DNA of 8,896 bases from an uncultured Bacilli bacterium (GTDB lineage Bacteria > Bacillota_I > Bacilli_A > RF39 > UBA660), in the NCBI GenBank assembly GCA_947623845.1, contig CANQHM010000051.1:1-8896 (forward strand). Direction: 5' to 3'. The notes below the pieces were generated by a model, which was given only the letters and a program-made list of their open reading frames with translations, made no database searches and was not told the DNA's origin. Positions 1-5,914 of the stretch are shown in pieces. The translations under genes and the position numbers were made by a program. Position 1 is the stretch's first letter; each line of letters starts with the position of its first letter.

Positions 1-275
1 TTTACCATTTTATCTAGGAGTAATAATACTCCACATCTATAAAAATAATGACTATATTGATTATCTTTATATTCTTTCTTTTCAATAATACTTAAATTAT
101 TTATTATCACATAATTGATCTTCAACCTTTCTACTTTACTTAAATCTTTATTACATTTACGATAAAACATATAAGCATCTATGCTATATGTATAGTAATT
201 ACCTCTTTTTTCAATAATCACTAAATAATTATTAAATATCTTTTTTAAAAATTTATATCTACTTATTCTACTCAT
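1..275 (-). CDS. Unrecognised small protein, 5' part only (runs off left edge)
   Basis: An open frame starts at ATG 275-273 and stays open for 91 codons to the window edge. The translation begins MSRISRYKFLKKIFNNYLVI and is rich in Lys, Tyr, Ile and Asn, with no signal peptide or clear membrane segment; a hydrophobic CGVLLLLDKM stretch lies near residues 81-90. I do not recognise the family. The frame is also open upstream of the ATG as far as a TAA, but no other usual start codon occurs there, and the Shine-Dalgarno match is poor (only an AGAAAAA run). Codon use is AT-rich like the add genes and unlike the GC-rich DNA just upstream. It lies downstream of the surface protein gene on the same strand, separated by an AT-rich hairpin. 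In DGR cassettes this slot often holds an accessory gene (avd), but I see no Avd-like pattern. Coding status is likely but not certain. Confidence 0.55.
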   Translation of the reverse strand, partial: MSRISRYKFLKKIFNNYLVIIEKRGNYYTYSIDAYMFYRKCNKDLSKVERLKINYVIINNLSIIEKKEYKDNQYSHYFYRCGVLLLLDKMV

Positions 276-306
276 TTTTTCTATTTGCGAACCATACTTT
301 TATTTT

Positions 307-330
307 AAAAATTACATTACTGTAATTTTT
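307..330 (-). terminator. Putative terminator hairpin after the surface protein gene
   Basis: A perfect 9-bp inverted repeat (AAAAATTAC / GTAATTTTT) with a 6-nt loop. On the minus strand the 3' arm ends in five T. The stem is AT-rich and so weak, and its T-rich arm works in either direction. It lies about 105 nt past the stop of the surface protein gene and about 30 nt before the small gene at the left edge, which suits a transcript end. Confidence 0.45.
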
Positions 331-337
331 ATATATA

Positions 338-353
338 ATCGCCTTACGGCGAT
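338..353 (-). repeat. GC-rich stem-loop with GTAA tetraloop
   Basis: ATCGCCGTAAGGCGAT on the minus strand folds into a perfect 6-bp stem closed by GTAA, a GNRA-type tetraloop. No T-run follows, so it is not an obvious terminator. It marks the edge of the GC-rich block: to its left the DNA returns abruptly to AT-rich. DGR target sites in the Bordetella phage system carry a short GC-rich hairpin just 3' of the variable region; this one has similar form but lies farther from the coding end (about 82 nt past the stop), so equating the two is speculative. Confidence 0.5.
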
Positions 354-395
354 GGAGGTGTGCACCCCTTATCGCTATCGCTCTAGGAACGCACT

Positions 396-428
396 CAGTT
401 CGAATCAAGCTTCGCTTTCACCGAACTG
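396..428. repeat. Nested inverted repeat just past the surface protein stop codon
   Basis: CAGTTCG and CGAACTG form a 7-bp outer stem; inside it AAGC-GAA-GCTT forms a second 4-bp hairpin. The structure starts 8 nt past the stop codon of the surface protein gene and lies in the GC-rich block. There is no T-tract, so it does not look like a terminator. Nearby are a GGTG-TG-CACC palindrome at 357-366 and a doubled AGCGAT. It could be a cis element of a retroelement target or a recombination site; function unknown. Confidence 0.45.
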
Positions 429-435
429 CACTACA

Positions 436-2034
436 TCACGATACTATGATGTAAGGTTGCGCTGCACTTCCATTTCCACCCTCGCCCGCTATCTTTACTT
501 TCGAGCTCAGATATAAGGACGGGCGAACGCCACTCGCGTTGTAGACGTAGCGGTTGTCGCCGACAAACCCGCCAGAGTTGACGCCGAACGCAAAGTCAGA
601 GTAGTCGGAGTTCGGCATTATTGTCCACATTGTACTACCAGGTTTTAACCAACTATTATTAGCACAATCTGTTTTCCATTGTCCACTATCCCAGTTATAC
701 ATTTCTTTTGCTAAGCAAGCATCTCTTCCCGTAGTACCACCTGTAGTAGCAAAACCATAATCACTAGGATAAATAAGTCCTACTTTACCTATCCACGTTG
801 TTGGTCTTCCAGTATATGCCGTTGTACCACGTTCAGCTTCATAGAACACTTTTGGATTTCCTGTTGAACTATACGTACTTCCTAACCCACCTAAATTCCA
901 TTTTACACTCTCAATCATTGATTTAGTTGGTCCACTATCATCACCTTTTAATCCTGTGGAAGTAAAATCACAATTTGTTGTAGCATTACCTGAACTATTT
1001 GAACACTTTCCATTTCCACTATTCCAATATAAACTATTATTTGCTGTTACACTATTTAATTGATGACCTCCATAATTAGGATTTAATAAATACATTAATT
1101 CTGCAGTTGTCCAATCATTCTTACCATAAGCAGATTCTGCTCCCGTAGAAGCATTTTTATTGTCCCAAGAATAATTTCCTATACTATCTGCTCTTACAAT
1201 TTTAATCAAATCTTCTTGTAAACCATCTTCTTTTTCTACATTTTTCATAACCCCAATAATTCGCCATTTTTCACAGTGCTTCTCACTCACAGCATTTTCT
1301 TGTGTTATACCATTATAATCATCACAATTAAACCATACGTAATTTGCAGGATCTGCTCCAGCATATCTTATATTTCCACTTTCATCAGCAAATATTGTAG
1401 TATCATCTGCTACTACTATATCCGTAAATGGTTTAGATGGAATGTATACCTTAGCATTTTCTTTATCATCAACATTTATTTTTCCGCCAAAAATAGCTCC
1501 TTGATTATAATCTTGAGGTACATCTAATTCTTCAAAAGTAATAGTTAATTTATAATAATGTTTTTGTTTCTTTTCTGGACGGCTTATATTTATAGCTAAG
1601 TACATTTCATTATCTTCATTAACCATTTCCGTATTTATAAAACCATCTTTTTTAATTCCATCAGGTTTTTCTACATCAAAATTATCATCAGTATATTCTA
1701 CTAATTTATATTTTAAATCTTCTTGTTGAAAAGTAGTTTCTAATTCCGTTAATTTAATATTATAAGTATAACCATCGTCATCTAAAGTACCAGTATTTTC
1801 TACTGTAAAAGTCTTACTATCAGTATCTCCTGGTTTAGCATTAGGTAATGATATAGCATCATCATTGTCTGTAAATGTTAATTCCATAGTACCTGATTTA
1901 AAAACATTTTCTCCTGCTAAATCATTCCCTAAAATATTAGCGTGAAAGAATGCATATGATACACCAATTAAAGTTATTGATAAAACTCCTATTAAAACTA
2001 CGAATAACCATTTATTACTTTTAAGTATATTCAC
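436..2034 (-). CDS. Membrane-anchored surface protein with C-terminal lectin-like variable domain (probable DGR target)
   Basis: 532 aa, starting at GTG 2034 with an AAGGTAGG ribosome site 8 nt upstream. Residues 9-31 form one hydrophobic segment ending VSYAFF, like the SipW-type signal/anchor of TasA and camelysin proteins. Residues about 35-190 resemble their beta-rich domain (SGTMELTF, KPGDTDSKTFTVENTG). Residues about 215-532 form a second domain with YVWFNCDDYNG, CEKWRIIGV, IKIVRADSIGNYSWDN, DWTTAELMYLLNP, ERGTTAYTGRPTTW and, near the end, SGVRPSLYLSS, a pattern I know from large surface-protein families of gut Firmicutes and compatible with the C-type-lectin/FGE-like fold of DGR target proteins. 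Six cysteines (237, 254, 344, 355, 440, 457) are spaced as three possible disulfides. There is no LPXTG motif. Codons 474-506 are strikingly GC-ending, unlike the rest. Transcription appears to be driven by a promoter with a G10 spacer. Probable role: exposed, variable binding protein; ligand unknown. Surface location is inferred from the N-terminal segment. Confidence 0.85.
   Translation of the reverse strand: MNILKSNKWLFVVLIGVLSITLIGVSYAFFHANILGNDLAGENVFKSGTMELTFTDNDDAISLPNAKPGDTDSKTFTVENTGTLDDDGYTYNIKLTELETTFQQEDLKYKLVEYTDDNFDVEKPDGIKKDGFINTEMVNEDNEMYLAINISRPEKKQKHYYKLTITFEELDVPQDYNQGAIFGGKINVDDKENAKVYIPSKPFTDIVVADDTTIFADESGNIRYAGADPANYVWFNCDDYNGITQENAVSEKHCEKWRIIGVMKNVEKEDGLQEDLIKIVRADSIGNYSWDNKNASTGAESAYGKNDWTTAELMYLLNPNYGGHQLNSVTANNSLYWNSGNGKCSNSSGNATTNCDFTSTGLKGDDSGPTKSMIESVKWNLGGLGSTYSSTGNPKVFYEAERGTTAYTGRPTTWIGKVGLIYPSDYGFATTGGTTGRDACLAKEMYNWDSGQWKTDCANNSWLKPGSTMWTIMPNSDYSDFAFGVNSGGFVGDNRYVYNASGVRPSLYLSSKVKIAGEGGNGSAAQPYIIVS
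480..615 (-). other. Probable DGR variable region (VR) at the 3' end of the surface protein gene
   Basis: Of the 33 codons for residues 474-506, 22 end in C and 5 in G; only six end in T and none in A. The 20 codons just upstream (residues 451-470) end mostly in A or T. DGRs mutate adenines of a template repeat, and templates typically carry AAC codons at the variable sites, so the written copy shows NNC codons of many kinds. Here AAC, TCC, GAC, TAC, TTC, GGC, GTC and CGC follow one another, with AAC retained at residues 475, 486, 494 and 499. The segment encodes the stretch before VRPSLYL, where lectin-fold DGR targets carry their exposed variable residues. The limits are approximate, and no template repeat is in the window. 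Confidence 0.6.
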
Positions 2035-2042
2035 TATAATTA

Positions 2043-2050
2043 CCTACCTT
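2043..2050 (-). promoter_or_regulatory. Ribosome binding site of the surface protein gene
   Basis: AAGGTAGG lies 8 nt before GTG at 2034. It supports the GTG start; no ATG with a comparable site occurs nearby in frame. It differs from the AGGTGA-5 nt-ATG pattern of the three right-hand genes. Confidence 0.6.
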
Positions 2051-2059
2051 TACATATTT

Positions 2060-2090
2060 ATCTTATCACTCTATACCCCCCCCCCGTCAA
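2060..2090 (-). promoter_or_regulatory. Promoter with poly-G spacer, probably phase-variable
   Basis: On the minus strand TTGACG (2090-2085, -35) is followed by a 19-nt spacer and TAAGAT (2065-2060, -10), with an extended -10 TG at 2068-2067. Ten consecutive G (2085-2076) overlap the last -35 base and fill the first half of the spacer. Nineteen is longer than the 17-nt optimum; loss of two G would give 17. The predicted start, about 2053, gives a short leader containing the ribosome site. Homopolymer spacers of this kind tune Neisseria porA (poly-G) and Bordetella fim (poly-C) promoters through slipped-strand mispairing. Confidence 0.6.
2076..2085. repeat. Homopolymer tract, C10 (+) / G10 (-)
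   Basis: Ten uninterrupted C on the plus strand, in DNA that is otherwise strongly AT-rich. A run of this length is prone to replication slippage. Its position inside the promoter spacer of the surface protein gene suggests it is kept for regulation. The exact length could vary between cells and could also be misread by the sequencing or assembly. Confidence 0.85.
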
Positions 2091-2137
2091 TAAAATTTGA
2101 CATTTTTTCGCAATTAGTTGACAAGGTGACGAGGGTA

Positions 2138-2217
2138 ATCGAGTAGAGAAAATTTATATTAGTTTATAAATTTGTCCCTCTCACACCACCGTACGTACCG
2201 TTCGGTATACGGCGGTT
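2138..2217 (-). ncRNA. Group II intron domains V and VI (catalytic core and branch-point helix)
   Basis: Domain V core is 2216-2185: a 9-bp lower stem, a 2-nt CG bulge, a 4-bp upper stem and a GAAC loop. The catalytic triad is CGC (2214-2212), as in the O. iheyensis IIC intron, not the AGC common in other classes; as I recall it, the whole domain V matches that intron. Domain VI follows with a perfect 9-bp helix (2173-2165 with 2158-2150), a 6-nt loop and a short AGAG/CTCT outer helix. The unpaired A at 2144, seven bases from the 3' end, is the expected branch nucleotide. All core elements look intact. Confidence 0.9.
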
Positions 2218-2270
2218 CGTTAAATACCTATCTTATCGTTACTACTTTACGCAAGAAAATAAATCACCTG

Positions 2271-2354
2271 CTACTTACTACCCTCTGTTTCCAACATACT
2301 CTTGTAAGTGAGAGTTTTTCTTTTACTCGTCTGGCTTTTTATTATTTTCATCAT
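2271..2354 (-). pseudogene. 27-codon open frame in intron domain IV, possible remnant of the intron-encoded protein
   Basis: An ATG-ATG start (2354-2349) opens a frame ending in TAG at 2273-2271. The peptide is lysine- and serine-rich (SKRKTLTYKSMLETEGSK). It lies in domain IV, where IIC introns carry the reverse transcriptase/maturase gene, and could be a leftover N-terminus after deletion of the rest. No RT motif is present and the length is too short to prove coding; it may equally be chance. Confidence 0.25.
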
Positions 2355-2794
2355 GTTTCATAACAGATGTTATTTAACGTCTTGTCCTTCGTTCTTTATA
2401 GTTTCCTATATTTCTTTACTACTATGACAAGAGCTGACTTCTTGATGTTCAGTTATATATCTCTATATAAGTTACTTTTCTAATATATCTTATAATCATA
2501 CATTAGATAGCATATCATCAAGACCTCACACGGTAAGTGTTAACACTTTCATCTCATCTACTCGCCACATTTACTATATAAATTTCGTGTAGTATTGGAC
2601 TTCAGTTTGTTTTGCAACCTCGTCCAATTTATACAGCCTTAATATGTGATTTCTGTTCGTCGAGCCAAGACTTTACCTCCGACTTCCTTCAGATTCCACC
2701 TCACGATGGACACCCTTGTCTTTGGTTAGTGGTTCCTACTACCAAGCCCACAGGTAACTTTCATACCCTAGTTTTAACACGTGCGTGTCGCACC

Positions 2795-2816
2795 AAAAAT
2801 CCCAGACATGTCTGGG
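2795..2816 (-). terminator. Rho-independent terminator of addA, used as the intron target
   Basis: CCCAGACATGTCTGGG (2816-2801) is a perfect palindrome, best drawn as a 6-bp stem with a CATG loop, followed on the minus strand by A and five T (2799-2795). It lies 10 nt past the addA stop codon. The T-tract plus one G directly abuts the intron 5' end, so termination signal and intron exon-binding site are the same bases. Confidence 0.85.
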
Positions 2817-2826
2817 AAATTTAAAA

Positions 2827-5800
2827 TTAAACATTTATAGGAACTAATTCTTCATCTAAAATAGAATATAAATAAGTTTTAATTTCTTTATTAGTTATGG
2901 TTTTTAAATAATCTTTATAACCTTTTACTTGTTTTAAATAAGCATCATCTTGGGTATTTTTAAGTTTATAATCGACTATCGTATAATGATCATCATACTC
3001 TATTAATAAATCGATAATTCCTTTAGAGTCATCATAAACAAATTCATATTCTTGATAAATATTTAAAGCATTATTTAAGATACCAGTATTAATAAAAGAT
3101 TTAATCTTTTTAGCTACTAATTCATTCATATGATCATAGTTAGGATTATTAAAATCAATATTTTCTAATTCTTTGTGACATAGTAAACCAAAATTAATAT
3201 TTTGTAAGTCTTCTTCACTATAGATATCATTAATATCTTTAGAATAATGTCTTGGATTTAGAATTAAAGCTTCTTCTAAAGGATTATCTTCAACTTTGAT
3301 AATGTTTCCCTCTTCTTGTAAGTTTTGTTTTTCCGCTTTAAATTTATAATTTTTAGTTAACCCTATTTCATCTAAATTAATTCTTTTTAAATAAGGAGTT
3401 AAGATATCTTTAAGAGAGGTAACCATATCTAAGATACTACGATATTTTAAACGTTCTCTTGCTATTACTACGCCATGGCTTATGGTACTATTAGAATCTT
3501 TTAGAGGCGTTACTAAAATCATTTTTTCACGAGCTCTTGTTAAAGCCACATAGAAAAGTCGAATTTTTTCACTAATTTCTTCTTGATAATAATCATAACT
3601 ATTTAATTCTTTTAAAATAGTATTTTTAAGACCATTATTTTTATAAGGGATTATTAAACCAAAATCTTTATTATAAATAATTCTGTCAGTTAAATCTTTA
3701 ATATTAAATTCACTACTAAAACCACTAAAATAACAAATAGGAAATTCAAGACCTTTAGAAGTATGAATCGTCATAATTTTACAAGCATCACTATCATCTT
3801 TATTAGTTTTAAATTTTAAATCTAAGTTTTTACTAGTAACATTATTAAGATAATCACATATTTCAAATAAAGTATACCCTATTCCTTCTAGAGTTCCAAA
3901 TAAATCACGAAGATAGTCATAGACAATAGTATGTTTATTAATATCCCCAACTTTAATTAATTGGTTATAGATATCAAAGGTAGCAATAATACGGTCATAA
4001 ATCATAACAGGAGATAAAGTTTCATAATCTTTTAAAATGGTTTCTAACTTTTGATATAAACTAGTTTCATAATACTTTTTATGGGTGATAATATCAAATA
4101 AATATTCATCATCGTAATCAGTTAGATAACTTCTTCCCACACTCAAGAAAGCATAGGAAAATAACTTATCATAATTTTTATTCGCAATACCTACTAAAAG
4201 ATTAAAAATATTTTTAATAATTAGTAAGTCTTCACTATCATTAATGGGGGTATCACGATATATAGCCGTAGGAAGACCAAGGTATTCAAATATCTTTTTA
4301 TAGGTTTCAAAGTTTTTACCTTTATCCATTAAAATGCAAAAGTCACTAAGACGAGCTTTTCTTAAAGTTTTAGTATTTTTATCCATCACTTCTAAACCAT
4401 TTTGTAAATAAGTTTTAATAGAATTAGCGATGGTAAAGGCTTCGATTTCCACTTCACTATATTTAGGGGCATCATCTTTTTCATAAGTTAAAACATCCAT
4501 ATCACAGTTATCTACGACATTTCTTAAATAATCTTCATTACCATAATTCATTTGATGATCAAGACGATATGCGGCCATACCTACTTCATCATCCATTAAA
4601 TAACTAAATATTAAGTTAATATTTTCAATAACTTCTTTACGAGAACGGAAGTTTTTGGTTAAATCAATCTTTTTACCACCATCTAAAGCGGCATACTTAT
4701 TATATTTTTGACGGAATAATTCGGGGTTAGCATTACGAAAGCGATAGATGGATTGTTTAACATCGCCCACCATATAAACGTTATTATTTTCGATTAAAGA
4801 AATAAAAGTTTCTTGTAAATCCGAAGTATCTTGGTATTCATCAATTAAGATTTCTTTAAAACTATGTTTAAGACTTTCACGAATACGAGGGTTTTCTTCT
4901 AAAACTTTAATCGCCATTTTAGCAATATCAGTAAAGTCATAAATCCCTTTAGTTTGTTTATAATTTTCGACTTTTTCTTCTAGTCTAATTAAAATATCTT
5001 TGATAACTAGAGCATAATTTTTAGTTTGTATTAAACTTTCTTTAATAGATTTTTCATCTTCATATTTTGTTAAAGTTTTTAATTTAGTGATATTTTTACT
5101 AATTTTATCTTTGATATTTTTAGCTTCTTCGGCGCTACCATTTTCCATACGCGGTAGTTCAAGAACACAAGCATTTTTGATTTCGCGATAAGTATGAGCG
5201 TTTAATAAAGGATTAAGAACCGTATCTAAACTATTATAAAATTTAGAACTAACATAATGCGATAGTTCACCTACTAAATCCGTAATATCACTAATATATT
5301 TTAAAAGTAAGGCATTATACTTGGTAACTAAGTTATCTAAAAAAGTATCATCATAATATTTGGTAATAAAATTATTTAAGAATTCTAATTTATTAGGTTC
5401 TAGTTCCATACTTTTATCTACTTTTAAAAGTAAGTTTTGGAAATCTTTATCGTCTTTCGTACAAAAATCATTAATTAAATTCATAAATAATAAGTTATTT
5501 TCTTCATATAAGTCATTAAATATATCTTCTAAGATTTGGGATTTTAAAAGAGTGAAGATACTTTCATCTCCGATACTTAAATCTTTATTAATATTTAAAA
5601 GGTAGTAATATTTTTTTACTAAACTTAAAGCAAAGGAATCAAAAGTGGTAATATAAGCACTATCTAAAAGTTCTAAATTTTCCGTAAGATTATTTTCTAC
5701 AAGCTTATCGCGGATGCGGTCTTTCATTTCTTTTGCGGCGGCATTAGTGAAGGTTAAGATTAAAAGTTCGTTAACTTTCGTTTGGTGTAAAACTTTTTGT

Positions 5801-5913
5801 AAAACCCGTTCACTTAAGACCGCGGTTTTTCCAGAACCAGCGCCGGCACTAACAATTATGTTACTACCCTCATCATAAATAGCGTGTTCTTGTTCTTTCG
5901 TCCATGATGGCAT
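2827..5913 (-). CDS. addA: AddA (RexA), ATP-dependent helicase-nuclease subunit A
   Basis: AddA is the UvrD-type 3'-5' helicase and one of the two nucleases of AddAB, which resects double-strand DNA ends for RecA. Counting from ATG 5913 (1028 aa): Walker A AGAGSGKT 23-30; motif Ia LILTFTNAAAKEM 51-63; Walker B DEYQD 358-362; motif III GDVKQSIYRFR 383-393; FRSR 422-425; motif V HTSKGLEF 717-724; motif VI YVALTRAREK 788-797. The C-terminal RecB-type nuclease is complete: His913, Asp968 in GIIDLLI, Asp981 and Lys983 in VDYK, Gln995 and Tyr999. It is shorter than Bacillus AddA (about 1230 aa) but lacks no motif. A GTG three codons upstream (5922) overlaps the ribosome site; ATG 5913 has AGGTGA five bases before it and is preferred. 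It starts 1 nt after the addB stop, so translation is probably coupled. A terminator follows the gene. Confidence 0.96.
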   Translation of the reverse strand: MPSWTKEQEHAIYDEGSNIIVSAGAGSGKTAVLSERVLQKVLHQTKVNELLILTFTNAAAKEMKDRIRDKLVENNLTENLELLDSAYITTFDSFALSLVKKYYYLLNINKDLSIGDESIFTLLKSQILEDIFNDLYEENNLLFMNLINDFCTKDDKDFQNLLLKVDKSMELEPNKLEFLNNFITKYYDDTFLDNLVTKYNALLLKYISDITDLVGELSHYVSSKFYNSLDTVLNPLLNAHTYREIKNACVLELPRMENGSAEEAKNIKDKISKNITKLKTLTKYEDEKSIKESLIQTKNYALVIKDILIRLEEKVENYKQTKGIYDFTDIAKMAIKVLEENPRIRESLKHSFKEILIDEYQDTSDLQETFISLIENNNVYMVGDVKQSIYRFRNANPELFRQKYNKYAALDGGKKIDLTKNFRSRKEVIENINLIFSYLMDDEVGMAAYRLDHQMNYGNEDYLRNVVDNCDMDVLTYEKDDAPKYSEVEIEAFTIANSIKTYLQNGLEVMDKNTKTLRKARLSDFCILMDKGKNFETYKKIFEYLGLPTAIYRDTPINDSEDLLIIKNIFNLLVGIANKNYDKLFSYAFLSVGRSYLTDYDDEYLFDIITHKKYYETSLYQKLETILKDYETLSPVMIYDRIIATFDIYNQLIKVGDINKHTIVYDYLRDLFGTLEGIGYTLFEICDYLNNVTSKNLDLKFKTNKDDSDACKIMTIHTSKGLEFPICYFSGFSSEFNIKDLTDRIIYNKDFGLIIPYKNNGLKNTILKELNSYDYYQEEISEKIRLFYVALTRAREKMILVTPLKDSNSTISHGVVIARERLKYRSILDMVTSLKDILTPYLKRINLDEIGLTKNYKFKAEKQNLQEEGNIIKVEDNPLEEALILNPRHYSKDINDIYSEEDLQNINFGLLCHKELENIDFNNPNYDHMNELVAKKIKSFINTGILNNALNIYQEYEFVYDDSKGIIDLLIEYDDHYTIVDYKLKNTQDDAYLKQVKGYKDYLKTITNKEIKTYLYSILDEELVPINV

Positions 5914-5914
5914 T

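Larger units (their letters stand above)
2138..2793 (-). mobile_element. Group IIC intron without a reverse transcriptase gene
   Basis: The intron starts with GTGCG (2793-2789) and ends with CTACTCGAT (last base 2138), giving 656 nt. Conserved ribozyme stretches follow in order: AAGGGTGTCC, GGAATCTGAAGGAAG, TTGCAAAACAAACTG, AGAAGTCAGC and GTCATAGTAG, as in the Oceanobacillus iheyensis IIC intron; then domain V and domain VI. The candidate EBS1, CAAAA at 2614-2610, pairs exactly with the 5' exon TTTTG at 2798-2794. The insertion point directly after the addA terminator hairpin and T-tract is the classic IIC target, so no gene is broken. Domain IV (about 2225-2375) is too short for an intron-encoded reverse transcriptase, so the element probably depends on a maturase made elsewhere, or is a remnant. 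It may still self-splice. Plus-strand open frames here (such as 2172-2363 and 2612-2824) are shadows of the ribozyme. Confidence 0.9.

Noticed and set aside
354..366. GGAGGTG on the plus strand as a ribosome binding site
   Set aside because: No start codon with a substantial plus-strand frame follows; the bases belong to the structured 3' flank.
338..435. CRISPR array or tRNA gene in the structured GC-rich block
   Set aside because: No regularly spaced repeats, and no cloverleaf with the expected T-loop and acceptor pairing could be drawn.
270..438. Extension of the surface protein past TGA at 438-436 if TGA were read as Trp (mycoplasma code)
   Set aside because: The frame stays open with two TGA codons down to a TAG near 270, but the homologous protein type ends at about the GGNGSAAQPYII motif, and tryptophans in this window are encoded by TGG.
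1276..1527. 83-codon plus-strand open frame
   Set aside because: Antisense shadow of the surface protein gene, with low-complexity Ile/Tyr/Ser translation.
2172..2363. 63-codon plus-strand open frame
   Set aside because: It reads antisense through domains V and IV of the group II intron; no ribosome site and no family resemblance.
2612..2824. 70-codon plus-strand open frame
   Set aside because: It is antisense to intron domain I and the addA terminator; its sequence is explained by conserved ribozyme bases.
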